A stretch of 64,000 nt of DNA from Zerene cesonia (GCF_012273895.1 NC_052125.1:2418001-2482000); one strand, 5' to 3'. Positions 42,608 to 53,308 are shown, counted from the stretch's first letter. The notes: a model not told the origin generated them from the sequence alone. Program-made: numbers and translations.

Positions 42608-43518
42608 ATTCAGTATTTTCGGTAAATATGAATTCTCATAAAGCATAAATAATAGAAGAAACAATATGAAAACGTTATGTGCCTAAGATTACATACTTTT
42701 TTTAACAATTTGAATATTAATGAATGAAAGAAATTATTATTTTTAGGAGAGGAGGTAGACCTCTTACAAATTTCTCGTTTTGAAGTATTCCAGAATAATA
42801 TGATAAGAATAAAATCTTTCTTTATTTTTAAAATAAAAAATGATTTATGAAATAGCGATGAATATTATTATAAAAACAAAAATATAATTAATTTAATAGC
42901 AAAAAATACATGCGAAAATAACTATAAATCGAAATCTAATATTGCAACAACAAATCGATAATCAAACAGACAAATCGATTCTCTCATCGATTTTGATTGA
43001 CACCGTTCATTATATAACCGCAAGCGCATTATTCCACCCCATAGGGTCTGAGACAACCCCTTATTTATTTATTTACCCGGAAACGTAAATGACTATGTCG
43101 AAACCGCCGTCGCGACAGACGCGCGGCGCCTACGCACGTTCCTTTTTTGAAAATTTGAATTTGAAATTAGAACGCTCGTAATGGCGACCCGGGCCATTAA
43201 AAACAGATCATAGACGACTGTCTAGAGATTTTTTTTTTCGATAATTTAAAAACGTTTTACGCTTAATTTTATTATAATAAGGATCAAACATTATACGTTA
43301 GCTATTTTATTGGAATACGTGTAATAAGTACTATGTATTTTATTTTATTTTTGACTATACCTTCAGTGCAGTAACAACAAAGAATCTGACAGGTTCTGGG
43401 TTCGATCCCAATTCAAATGTCTCCCGACGTCAGGACATGGAGGTTTATTGCTCATTGCTGAATGTCAATTATAGACTAATATTTTCTTTAAGACTAGTAA
43501 TATTTTACATCAAACTGG
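42608..43518. other. AT-rich stretch with one GC-rich island
   Basis: GCGGCGCC-rich patch at about 43090-43140 and TAATGGCGACCCGGGCCATTA hairpin-like block at about 43180. No gene supported. Confidence 0.45.
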
Positions 43519-43558
43519 TTGTGCCCCGCGGTTTCGCCCACGTAGTGAACTAAATTAT
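43519..43558 (-). repeat. HelA 3'-end fragment
   Basis: GTGCCCCGCGGTTTCGCCCA only. Confidence 0.55.
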
Positions 43559-43647
43559 AAGTACTTATAAAATGGAATCATTTTTAATCACATGATACGA
43601 TTTGCCGATTTTAACAAGTTGAAAGCATGATCTGGTGATATTACTAA

Positions 43648-43803
43648 CTAGCTGCGCCCCATGGTCTAAGTCTGTATCCCGTAGGTACGTCGGGATAAAT
43701 TGCCTATGTGTTATTCCAGTTGTCTAGCTATCTACGAACCGAATGTCATTGCAATCGGTTCAGTAGTTTTTGCGTATAATATTTAATCTTTCGCGTTTAT
43801 ATA
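43648..43803 (-). mobile_element. HelA Helitron-like element, degraded
   Basis: CTAG at 43648, hairpin deleted (CCCCATGGTCTAAGTC), 5' part shortened. Confidence 0.75.
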
Positions 43804-43975
43804 TGATCATTTTGTGTGTTATTGAAAGATGTCTAAGACTTTTGATATAATTGTTATATGGACTCATTTAAGTAGCTGGAGGTTTATCTCCCGCTGTAGT
43901 AGATAGTTTTGTAGGAAAAAATAATCTAACATTCTGGATTTAATTTCTGTCTTCATATTGTATTCGTTGTAGCCA

Positions 43976-44330
43976 TCCCTATTAATATTATAAATTCGAA
44001 AGTAACTCTGTCTCTCTGTTTGTCTGTTACGCTTTCTCGCCTAAACCACTGAACCGATTTTGATGAAATTTGCTATGATGATAGAACTGAACTTGGGAAA
44101 GGACATCGGATACTTTTTATTGCGAAAAAAAGTATAGAAGTGGTTGAAAGTTTGTATGGAAGTTCCTTATTGTCAAACATAAAATCATGTAAGGTCTTTC
44201 ACACCTAAACCACTGAACCAATTTTGACAAATAGTCCAGACCTTGGGAAAACCTATAGGCCTTACTATGTCGCGCGATATAACCGAATTCCATGCAGGCG
44301 AAGCCGCGTGTGGAAAGCTATACTTATATT
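43976..44330 (+). mobile_element. HelI Helitron-like element with repeated core
   Basis: AAACCACTGAACCGATTTTG occurs at about 44044 and again as AAACCACTGAACCAATTTTG at about 44208, so the core is duplicated. It ends near GGCGAAGCCGCGTGTGGAAA. Confidence 0.6.
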
Positions 44331-44357
44331 GCATATCTATATGTACACCTGTATCCT

Positions 44358-44532
44358 ATTCCTCACTCTTCCCAGGCCATGAATTTAATTCTGTCGTCAA
44401 TTCTTTCTATATCCTTTACTCCTTAGAAGCGGAGCGGCTTCCGCAGAGGCGCTACCTCTGCTCTGTTCACGGGCGCTGGTGGTCGCTTACCATCAGGCGA
44501 ACCACCAGCTCAGTTGCCTGCTATGACATACA
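44358..44532 (-). repeat. R5 repeat
   Basis: Hairpin GCAGAGGCGCTACCTCTGC and CCATCAGGCGAACCACCAGC. The 198-codon frame over this area crosses HelI, R5 and HelJ and is not a gene. Confidence 0.75.
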
Positions 44533-44749
44533 TAAAAATAGAATATATATGCCAGGACTATTAAAAAATTGTTGCAGAAAATTGGAAAATTGGAAAAATT
44601 TAAATAAACATCCCTTTGAATATTTTAACGCATTTGAAGAATCCTTAGTAATTTATACATTTATTGATTCATTTATTTATTGTATTATCTGTGGTAAGGT
44701 TTTTATTTTTGTTTGCTTGTCACTATCCTTTAAATTTCCCGAAAAAGAT

Positions 44750-44848
44750 TTTTCCCAGAAAACAAAATATAATCCACGAGTGCAGGCTAAAAAAGTGAGT
44801 GTTCTTTTATCCCGGGTCAAACCGAGCGAAGCCGGGTGACGTGGCTAG
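44750..44848 (+). repeat. HelJ Helitron-like 3' end
   Basis: CGGGTCAAACCGAGCGAAGC then GGGTGACGTGGCTAG. The 5' limit is unclear. Confidence 0.6.
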
Positions 44849-45046
44849 TCATAAAAGTGTGTTTATGAACGAAGCGATTAGCATAATGATGTATCCCAAA
44901 TTAGGATAAAATAAAACTGTGACTCTCTGTAATAGGTCAATTTGTTATTCATGACTTTACCTGTTTCGTATATACCGAGAAACGTTTAAATTAAATTCAC
45001 ATTTTACTATTCTACTTCCCTTACCCTCCTTCCTACTATATTCGTA

Positions 45047-45190
45047 TATACTACTAATTTTATTATAGCGAAATTTTGTAAGTATGAATGTTTGTTACTC
45101 TTTCACGCGAACACAGCTTATCACATATGAATGATATTTGTGTATAGAGATAGATTATAGTCTGGATTACCATATTTTACGAAACGTAAC
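45047..45190 (+). repeat. HelQ Helitron-like element, 3'-truncated
   Basis: TACTCTTTCACGCGAACACA and GATAGATTATAGTCTGGATT. Confidence 0.6.
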
Positions 45191-45194
45191 CTAC

Positions 45195-45345
45195 ACTACA
45201 GAGTTTGTTGCCGGCTCTTCTCTGTAGAAACTGCCTTCCGACCCGGTGGTAAATGTTATAACTGTGTAGTGTGACGATTCAAAACTGCTTCTATAAGAAG
45301 TCTAATTGCTTGAGTTTGAGTTTGAGTTGGCAACAAATACACATC
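45195..45345 (-). repeat. R15 LINE 3'-tail fragment
   Basis: GTTGCCGGCTCTTCTCTGTA and CCGACCCGGTGGTAAATGTT, ending with GAGTTT repeats. Confidence 0.6.
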
Positions 45346-45533
45346 CATCTACACTATAGTACACTGTAGTGTCGAATCCATTTCATTACTAAGAAAACAC
45401 AGGACTAAGACATATTTAAAAGCACACAAATATAACGGTTTTAAAACACGATTCATTCACCATCATCGTCATTTGAAACACAAAACAACAATTAAATTCA
45501 CACATTCGATTCTTCAAACTTCATTATTTCCAG

Positions 45534-45640
45534 CACCACTGAACTTAGACGATGGCGGCTCACTGTGGACGGCCCCTGCCCCACACAGGGGCCACAGGAC
45601 ATTAAGTAGTACTGAACTCCCGAAAAACACCCATTAAATT
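45534..45640 (+). other. Possible small exon
   Basis: A polypyrimidine stretch and TTTCCAG end at 45533. They are followed by a GC-rich block with the 8-bp hairpin GGCCCCTG/CAGGGGCC. Two frames are open for 24 and 33 codons. No partner exon or homology could be identified, so this is a weak candidate. Confidence 0.2.
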
Positions 45641-45945
45641 ACCGTTAAATCGCGCCAAATATTATCAATTAATCTGAATTGGCTTCCCTTTTTCAAGGAC
45701 GCCCGACTTACCGAGCAATACTTTTTCGTTTTTTCTCTTACTATTTTTTGATTTGTTAAATAAATTGTGAAATAAATGATTTTTCTATCCTTCTTTCTTC
45801 CAAATAAACCAGTTAAAATGGAACATGACCGCCACATTCGAAGGGCTAAATAGAACTACATGGTGCGATTAAACGAAATTACTTTTACAATTTGCGCTCG
45901 TTATAATCGTGATTATTTTTATTTGTTATTTGTGGGGAGGTGTAA
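45641..45945. other. Non-coding stretch
   Basis: Nothing recognised. Confidence 0.45.
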
Positions 45946-46107
45946 TCGCACTAATATTATAAATTTAAATGCTTATTTGTTTGTTTCACACTAATCTCAG
46001 GAAATACTGGTCCGATTTGGAAAACCTTTCAGTGTTAGATAGCCCATTTATTGAGGAAGGCTATAGGCTATATATGTACTACGGGCGAAGCCGGGGCGGA
46101 CCGCTAG
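45946..46107 (+). mobile_element. HelB Helitron-like element
   Basis: TCGCACTAATATTATAAATT start and GGGGCGGACCGCTAG end. Confidence 0.82.
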
Positions 46108-46282
46108 TATGTTATACGTATACAATGTACAAAATAAAATCATTTTTAAAATTCGAAGATATCATCCTGCATTTAAATTATTGTTTGTTGTTTATTATTG
46201 TTTATTTATGGATATCGTTACTTAATATTATTTATGTTATATAAGCATACGTAAAAATATGAATGTTATAAATTTTCTTGTG

Positions 46283-46353
46283 TTTGAAACGTCGGGTTAA
46301 TAATATAATGAATAAATCGCGTTTAAAATCCGCTGAAAAGTTTTTAATTTCTA
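46283..46353 (+). repeat. Half of foldback element FB
   Basis: GAAACGTCGGGTTAATAATA and GAATAAATCGCGTTTAAAAT match the right arm of 23671-23804. Confidence 0.7.
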
Positions 46354-46355
46354 AA

Positions 46356-46531
46356 GGTTATAAATTATTGGGATAATTAATCGAAATAAAAACTATCCTA
46401 TATCTTAAGTTGGATCAAATAACAAATTACACATAAAATGCAAAATTATGCTAATTTCATCAAAATCGGTTGAGTTGGTGAAGAGTTCATTGGGAACAAA
46501 CATCATGACACTAGATTTTTATATATTAAGA
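46356..46531 (-). mobile_element. HelK Helitron-like element, 3'-truncated
   Basis: Follows the FB arm directly. Body ATCAAAATCGGTTGAGTTGG, 5' end TCTTAATATATAAAAA. Confidence 0.72.
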
Positions 46532-46705
46532 TATTCGAAAGCTGTTTGTCTTTTTTTTTCAGATTGCAACGTGATTATATGTTTTGCTTTTTTGTGTCTA
46601 GAGATAGGAGGGTGTGGGGGACAGTGATATAGGCTGAAATGGAAGCTGTGGGCTGGAAGCTTTTAGGAAGATAAGAAGTAGGCGAGCGAATGAATTTGCG
46701 ATAAT

Positions 46706-46764
<59 letters not shown>

Positions 46765-47264
46765 TATAATGTGGACGATTCAATTAGTCCATCTGCTCTT
46801 ATATGGAATTAGTATATGGATAGCATGTAGATATTTTTGGTATATTTAATTGGATCTTATAATTATAATTTTAATTGTATTTGTTTATCTAACATAGTTT
46901 TTAAGTCATGTTACCAATGAGTGAACCTCATGATCTAAATTAAGCAATTTTATCATTATTATATAACCAAAGTTTATAATAATAATAATAATAACTGGTG
47001 TCCCATAACACATTAAATTCTGTAAGGGCCTCTGCGTGTTGGATCTGTGTCCCCACGTAAGCCTTCCAAAAGACCGGGTGCTTTCCTTCTGGAGGTACCC
47101 GAGTAGTATGGAGAGATACACATAATAATAATAATATTTTTTTACAGAATATGTTAGGGGTATAGGTACTTGATGACCCGGAAAACGCTTCGCCAGGAGA
47201 CCCTTTTCACATATTGGCTTATGCATGCGGCATTGCTCGCGTTAAATTCTGAATAATAGTTTTT
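46532..47264. other. Non-coding with TTTA microsatellite
   Basis: TTTA repeat at 46703-46765 and AAT repeats at about 46977 and 47121. The 106-codon minus frame at 46906-47226 shows no domain. Confidence 0.5.
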
Positions 47265-47687
47265 ATCACTAAATAGTATAAAACAAAATCGCTTTCTCTG
47301 TCCCTATGTCCCTATGTATGCTTAAATCTTTAAAACTATGTAACGAATTATGATGTTTTTTTTAATAGATAGAGTGATTCAATATAAAGGTTTATATGGT
47401 TTATATGTATAATAACTACTATATCTATCTTATCTATATATATAAAATTCTCGTGTCACAGTTTTCGTTGCCATACTCCTCCGAAACGGCTTGACCGATT
47501 CCTCTGAAATTTGGTAAGCATATTGGGTAGGTCTGAGAATCGGCCAACATCTATTTTTTATCCCGATATTCCTACGGGATACGGACTTACGCGGGTGAAA
47601 CCGCGGGGCGCAGCTAGTTATTTATAAATATCTTAAACTACTCCGAATTTAACGCGTAGGTACTAAGCCGCGGGCATAAGCTAGTTA
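47265..47687 (+). mobile_element. HelC element split by a Helitron
   Basis: The left half (47265 to about 47420, AGTATAAAACAAAATCGCTT) and right half (47618-47687, AAACTACTCCGAATTTAACG to AAGCTAG) form one HelC, interrupted by the chimeric element. Confidence 0.8.
47433..47617 (+). mobile_element. Chimeric HelD/HelA Helitron
   Basis: The 5' part is HelD (TCTATATATATAAAATTCTC, CTCCTCCGAAACGGCTTGAC, CGGCCAACATCTATTTTTT). From about 47555 the sequence is HelA (ATCCCGATATTCCTACGGGA to GCAGCTAG). Both termini are intact. Confidence 0.85.
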
Positions 47688-47815
47688 TACATATAAACCT
47701 TCCTCCTGAATCGCTCTATCTATAAAAAAAAACCCTAACAAAATCCGTTGCGTAGTTTTAAAGATTTAAGCATACATACATACGTGGAAAACGACTTAGC
47801 TTTAACCGAGAATTT
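47688..47815 (-). repeat. HelC fragment, inverted
   Basis: ATACATATAAACCTTCCTCC to AAAGATTTAAGCATACATAC. It starts exactly where the previous HelC ends. Confidence 0.7.
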
Positions 47816-47854
47816 TTCTCATTCACATATTCCTAACGAGTCATAATATGATAC

Positions 47855-48060
47855 AAGGTGTTGCCCGCAGCTTCGCCCGCGTGGTGAAAATAAATTTTCA
47901 TGGTCTAAACTTTCATCCCCTATTTTCTCCCCGTGGGGAGGAATATATCAGAATCCTTTCTCAACGGATGCCTACATCATAGTTGCTATCTGCATGCCAA
48001 ATTTCAGCCCGATCGGTCGAGCAGTTTGGGCTGTGATGTGATCTGTCCCTTTTTAATACG
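47855..48060 (-). mobile_element. HelP Helitron-like element
   Basis: TTGCCCGCAGCTTCGCCCGC end and TTTCAGCCCGATCGGTCGAG body. Confidence 0.65.
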
Positions 48061-48470
48061 ATATTAACTTTTTGTGCAAAAGCTTATGTTTTCATTTATC
48101 TTTTTGATTCAGAGTGTGACCTTAAACAATGTTTCCATACATTAAAATTAAATTTAGGATCCCTAATAAAAATTCCTGGCAGACCCTTTTTTGGAAATAT
48201 TAAATTAAACGACTTAACCACGTCTGCGCGACAGATGGCTATCATTAAGTGATCCGAACTTAGCCGAAATCTAGCTAAGCCGTATTAACATAATGATAAC
48301 TTAAGTCACACAGAGTAATGTTGCTATAGACGCAATGAAATATAGTTTATATTTTTTAATTTTATGTATGATTTTTAAAAATTATGTTTTTAGAAAGAAA
48401 GAAATAAAGAAAAACATTTATTTTGACACAGACATACACACACAACAGTCCATAATAAAAAACAACAACA
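48061..48470. other. Non-coding with R6 block
   Basis: AAAACATTTATTTTGACACA at about 48411 repeats the block near 14553. The rest is AT-rich. Confidence 0.45.
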
Positions 48471-48671
48471 AAAAAAGGTGTGTGTGCGATTCACACATGA
48501 TAGAAGTGAAACTTCAATAAATCGTCAAAAGAATGAATAAAACAGTATGTATATTTCTGTCTCATTCTTTGCCGGCTTCATTCTACACATTTTTGTATTT
48601 GTGTCTCTTACCTGTCGCTTTTCCGTTGCATCAGGTTTGAAATCACAACGATTCTAAAGAAGTTTCACTTC
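48471..48671 (-). mobile_element. R7 element with GAAGTGAAACTTC ends
   Basis: 13-bp inverted repeats GAAGTGAAACTTC (48503-48515) and its complement (48659-48671) are perfect here. See 21508-21711. Confidence 0.8.
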
Positions 48672-48977
48672 AACAAAGAAAAAAAAAATAAAAAATCTTA
48701 GTCAACATTTTATTCAAGTGTTTAAAAAGGTAACATAATGATTGCATAATTCTTCTGTTTTTATATCACCACATGGAATAACAAGAAATGCTAAACAATT
48801 TTCGATTATCCATGTCGAAATTAAACGAGAAAATGTTAGAAATATGTGTTTACACGTAGATAGGTCATATTTCTAGGGTTCACATCAATTAATTCCTAAT
48901 TAAATATTAAACCTTTTTATATTGTATGCACATATTATGACAATATTATAATTGAGTTCTTAGTTAATTATAATATA

Positions 48978-49184
48978 CTAGCTGCGCCCCGCGGTTTCAC
49001 CCGCTTAAGTCCGTGTCCCGTAGGAATATCGGGATAAAAGTTGCCTATATGTTATTCCAGTTGTCCAGCTTTCTACGTACCAAATTTCTTTGCAATTGGT
49101 TCAGCAGTTTTTGCGTGAAAGAGCAACAAACACACACACATCCTTACAAACTTTCGCATTTATAATATTAGTAAGATAGTAGGA
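48978..49184 (-). mobile_element. HelA Helitron-like element, doubled 5' end
   Basis: CTAG at 48978. The 5' side reads AGTAAGATAGTAGGA. Confidence 0.87.
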
Positions 49185-49512
49185 TATTAAATTTTACTTC
49201 ATAGTCAAGACTAGCATTAAATGATTTAAATACACAAAGGAAATTGTCGCGAGTTTTATTTGATAAGGATTATCATAAAAACCATTCGTACTTAATTAAA
49301 ATCTAGATTTTATATTAATCTAGCGAATCGCCAGGTATTGTCGTGAATGGGTATTATACGAAACCTAGACATTAAGGATACGTTATACCATGTTATAAAA
49401 TAGTTTAGAGTTAATATAAGCTGTCGGTATTTACTCATTTTTATGATAAACACAAATTAAAAGATATGAAGGTACTAAATAGACATAAATTATTCATTCA
49501 TTCAAGACATTT
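49185..49512. other. Non-coding stretch
   Basis: Nothing recognised. Confidence 0.5.
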
Positions 49513-49640
49513 GGAGAGGCATAAGGTCCATTGCAGACCTTACGCCTCTACAAATGGATTGCTGACTTTTGGGAAGGGATTAAGAATGGATTGTCGAGAG
49601 AAATAAAGGAAAGGACTGGGAAGGGTAAGGAAAAAGATAT
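49513..49640 (+). repeat. R5-like repeat with hairpin
   Basis: AGAGGCATAAGGTC and GACCTTACGCCTCT form a 14-bp stem with one mismatch around CATTGCA. A GGGAAGGG-rich block follows. Confidence 0.5.
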
Positions 49641-49652
49641 GGGTCATCCTTT

Positions 49653-49795
49653 AGGCACATGAAACCGAAAGAGTAGAAGTTATTCGATTGCTGGCGGGAT
49701 CACGGGTGGCCGAGAGGCTAGGCGTTGCTACGGTATGGCAAAACGCGGGTTCGAATCCCGCCTCGTGACTAAATTTTTTCTCTTCTTTAAAAAAT
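49653..49795 (+). mobile_element. S3 tRNA-like element
   Basis: Leader AGGCACATGAAACCGAAAGA, tRNA-like fold 49698-49766 with acceptor TCACGGG/CTCGTGA and T arm GCGGG-TTCGAAT-CCCGC, then AAATTTTTTCTCTTC containing T6. The anticodon loop again lacks T33. Confidence 0.78.
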
Positions 49796-49816
49796 ACTCA
49801 ATTATATTGTTTGTGA

Positions 49817-50015
49817 CCGCCTCCTTGGTACACTGGTTAACGCGCGAGCGTGGAACTGAGGGTCCTGGGTTCGATTCCCGGTGAGGACGCACAAAAAAAA
49901 CGTCTCAGTGTGGCAGAACACAGAAGGCTCACCTACTTGTCCATAAAAAAATTCGATCAGCGAAACAGATGTATATCATCTGCCCCATACCCCACTCGGG
50001 GACATGGGACTTCAC
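49817..50015 (+). mobile_element. S2 SINE, full length with 14-bp TSD
   Basis: TATATTGTTTGTGA at 49803-49816 and 50016-50029 bracket it. The head has TCCTTGGTACACTGGTTAAC (box A) and GGGTTCGATTCCC (box B). The body has CACCTACTTGTCCATAAAAA and the tail GGGACATGGGACTTCAC, without a 3' poly-A. Confidence 0.92.
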
Positions 50016-50029
50016 TATATTGTTTGTGA

Positions 50030-50345
50030 ACTGTCTATATATTGATTACTCTACATCACGATCAATGTCAAGGTACATATAATGTATATAAATATGATCA
50101 AACATCACAAGATAATCAGGTTCCATACAAAATTATGAATATTAACTCGCCGGTACAAGACGAATCTTGTTTTAATAATGTATTGGATTTTACATTATTT
50201 TGGATAAGGCTTGTATTACATTGTTGTAAGCTATTGAGTGCTATGTTTTTAAAAATATATGAATTTTGTGTATATATAGTTATGTACAATTTTATTGTCA
50301 TCTGCTTATAATCAAACATGTCCGATATTAAAGCGATATTTAGCG
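50030..50345. other. AT-rich non-coding stretch
   Basis: The 89-codon plus frame at 50042-50311 and the overlapping minus frame have no domain or repeat resemblance. Confidence 0.45.
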
Positions 50346-50538
50346 ATAGCTGCGCCCCGCAGTTTCACCCGCGTTAGCCCGTATCCCGTAGGAATATCGG
50401 GATAGAAAGTTGCCTATATGTTATTCCAGTTGTCCAGCTGTCTACTTACCAAATTTCATTGCAATCGGTTCAGTAGTTTTCGCGTGAAAGAGCACACACA
50501 CGTCCTTACAAACTTTCGCATTTATAATATTAGTAGGA
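50346..50538 (-). mobile_element. HelA Helitron-like element, full length
   Basis: CTAG has become ATAG at 50346. TCCTAC end intact. Confidence 0.85.
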
Positions 50539-50744
50539 TAGTTAAGCTCTTACTGGAAACAAGAGGTGAATTAAAGTTTTCAATAACAAATTATAATATT
50601 TCGGATATCGTATGGGAACTGAGAGATGTGGTTTTTAGTATATATAGACGCATTTTAATATGTTTTATAATGAAAGGGTTAAAGGGGTGGATTAAGCTTC
50701 AATCAGAAATAAAAAATCTTAAGGGAATTTTGCTTTATTGTTAA

Positions 50745-50932
50745 CTAGCTATTGCCCGCGGCTTCGCACACGTTAAATTCGGAGTAGTTTAATAGATTTT
50801 ACTACTCATATAAACCTCCACCTCATTCACGCTATTTAAAAAAAACTAAAAATCCGTTTCGTAGGTTTAAAGATCTAAGCATACATACATACAGACGCGG
50901 GAAGCGACTTTGCTTTATACTATGTAGTGACT
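50745..50932 (-). mobile_element. HelC Helitron-like element
   Basis: CTAG at 50745 and CCCGCGGCTTCGCACACG. Confidence 0.8.
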
Positions 50933-50983
50933 AGTATTACGCACAGGGCTTCGCTCGCGTGAATTGCATGAGTTTATAATTCG

Positions 50984-51075
50984 TGAAATTTGGTACGTAG
51001 ACAGCTGGACAACTGGAATAACATATAGGCAACTTTTTATCCCGATATTCCTACGGGATACAGACTTACGCGGGT
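50984..51075 (+). repeat. HelA fragment (middle and 3' part)
   Basis: GTGAAATTTGGTACGTAGAC to GACTTACGCGGGTC. It stops inside the hairpin and is joined on the left to another Helitron-type end (GGGCTTCGCTCGCG). Confidence 0.75.
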
Positions 51076-52236
51076 CTACACAAAGTAAACACAAAATTTT
51101 TTAAAGCGACTTTAAATGCGTACGTCTCTTCAACTGCATATTTTAACAGAAAGCCTCTTTGAAACCACCATCTTATCATCTTATTTTTAACGATCTATCC
51201 AATGGCATCTTATTTCATTATCTATTCACGAATTTATTTTTATCCCAGGTTATTTGTACGGATTGACCATCCCCTTTTTTTGTTTAAATATCAATAGTCT
51301 ATAAGTTTAACCCAATATTGGTTTATCACCATATAACGTTTTGCCAAAAATATATTCAGTAGTTTTAAATGGTTGACGACCATACAAACTGACAAATAGA
51401 AAAAAATACGATATCGTTCTAGGATAGGTCGGTCTATACCTATTAGATCTATAATATAGCCTAGCAATAAGTCTTTTTGAAAAATATTTTATGTATTAGT
51501 GAAAATCAGTGAATCCCAAAGTAAGTCAAATACTAGTATTTCATGTATGATATTAAATTCAAATAACAATTTCAGATCGCTCACTGCGCGTTTATACGTC
51601 TGGAGAAATATTATATTATCTCCAATTCGAAATGAGTCGAATCGATTCTAAATCGATATAAACTTAGATACGAACCCTAATCGATACGAAACTCTGCCAT
51701 CTAGCGGCGAATAGCCAAACACTCAACCAGCAGCGCCACGACACGCCGCGGCAGTTTTTGGAACTGCACCGCCACGCGCCATCGTAATTAGTAATTCGCT
51801 TCAAATTAACTAAATTTATTGGTCACTAACGCTAAACGGCACTTAACTAAATTCAGTAATTGCTTATAATCACTGTAATAATTCTTTTTAAGTGTAATAG
51901 TTGAAATAAGAAGATTTATTGAATAGGTTTTCGTCTAAGTTGTATGTAAAGCATTTTTTCTGAACGCTATTTATTCAAATGCCTGTGAATTGAGCATAAT
52001 ATGTTCATTAACATAGTCAATAACCATTATTACATAGTTTATATGTTAACTGTTCTGTTCAGCTGCAATTTGCAATAATGAACATATCAAATAAGATTCT
52101 ATTACAAGTATTATTTAATCTGTATATTTGCTACATTTATTAATAAATTAAAAAATGTATTGCTCCGTTTAATTATTAGAATAAGTTTAATATAATATCT
52201 GTGGTATCGGTATAATAAATCTGTTTCTCCATAAAT
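51076..52236. other. Low-repeat stretch with GC-rich island and CTCF-like site
   Basis: GCCATCTAGCGG at 51696-51707, followed by CAGCAGCGCCACGACACGCC. No exon signals. Confidence 0.45.
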
Positions 52237-52395
52237 TCTATAATAATGTTTTAAAGCTGAAGAGTTTGTTTTTTTGAACGTAGGTACTAATCTTAGGAAC
52301 TACTGGTCCGATTTGAAAAAAATCTTTCAGTGTTGGGTCCATTTATTGAGGAAGGCTATATATGTACCGCGGGCGAAGCCGGGGTGGACCGCTAG
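52237..52395 (+). mobile_element. HelB Helitron-like element
   Basis: TCTATAATAATGTTTTAAAG start and GTGGACCGCTAG end. Confidence 0.82.
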
Positions 52396-52499
52396 TCTAA
52401 TATAAAAATATTAATACTAAATGCACGCTCCGGCTCCGCCCGGGTAGATTGTGTGCTTTAATTGAAATAAAAATAACTATGCTATTTTACACACTTTTT

Positions 52500-52690
52500 A
52501 TTAGCTTCACCTGTATGTTTGTATGTTTGTTTGTAACCGACTTCTTTGGGCGCGATTTTGACCCACTTTAAACGGTCAGATTTCGTTCAAACTTTGTAGA
52601 TTTATTGAGGACAGATGACAATACACTAATTTGATAAAATTATTCCATTTTTCAATTTGCAAAATATGATAAAAGCGTGTTTTTTAGTTT
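52500..52690 (+). repeat. HelS-type repeat
   Basis: TTAGCTTCACCTGTATGTTT, GTAACCGACTTCTTTGGGC and GACAATACACTAATTTGA; the most complete copy. Confidence 0.62.
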
Positions 52691-52814
52691 TTTTAAACTA
52701 TTACAATATATTATTTGAGTTGGATCAGACTGCTCATGGTGTGCAGATATGATTAAAATCAGCTGAGCAGTTTAGGAGTCCATCGCGGACAATGTACGTA
52801 ATTAATATAGAAAC

Positions 52815-52985
52815 ACTAGCTGATTCGGCAATTTTTGTTCAGCCAGGATACCCTCATCATGTGTGTATTTAAATTAATAATTCAATAAGCCTACATAGTG
52901 CACAATAATTTCACGAAAATCGGTTTAACCGTTATGTAGGAGTTCCGTTACAAACACTATGACGCCAGTTCTTATTTGAACGATT
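52815..52985 (-). mobile_element. HelL Helitron-like element
   Basis: CTAG at 52815, AAAATCGGTTTAACCGTTAT body. Confidence 0.6.
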
Positions 52986-53030
52986 CTAATTAGAACCATG
53001 TTTCTCATAAGATAATATTATATTGGTATA

Positions 53031-53238
53031 CTAGACGCTAGTCCCGGCTCCGCACGGATATCAAGATTCCTGTTTTATCCCAAGCGAGCATTTAATCGGG
53101 ATAAAAATCAACGTGAGCTCGCACGTGAACTCCTGTCTGTATACAAAACTTTCATCGAAATCCGTTCAGTAGTTTCAGCGTGATAGATACAAACAAGCAA
53201 CCATACAAACAAACTTTCCCATTTATAATATTAGTTTG
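53031..53238 (-). mobile_element. HelG Helitron-like element
   Basis: CTAGACGCTAG at the 3' side (terminus doubled), CCCAAGCGAGCATTTAATCG body. Confidence 0.78.
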
Positions 53239-53308
53239 AAGTGTGATAGAGTGATTTTAGAGATATTGAAGTTTTAATATCAGTTAGATTACACGTTCTA
53301 GAAGGACG

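Noticed and set aside
42414..42664. Overlapping 75- and 72-codon frames on both strands
   Set aside because: They coincide with the GC-rich hAT MITE, where stop codons are rare.
44243..44839. 198-codon plus frame
   Set aside because: It crosses the end of HelI, an R5 repeat and the HelJ end, and its amino acids are those of the repeats read through. No domain is present.
46906..47226. 106-codon minus frame
   Set aside because: Composition reflects AAT repeats (runs of Ile and Tyr), and no family resemblance was found.
50042..50319. Overlapping 89- and 67-codon frames on opposite strands
   Set aside because: AT-rich sequence with no domain, and both strands are open by chance.
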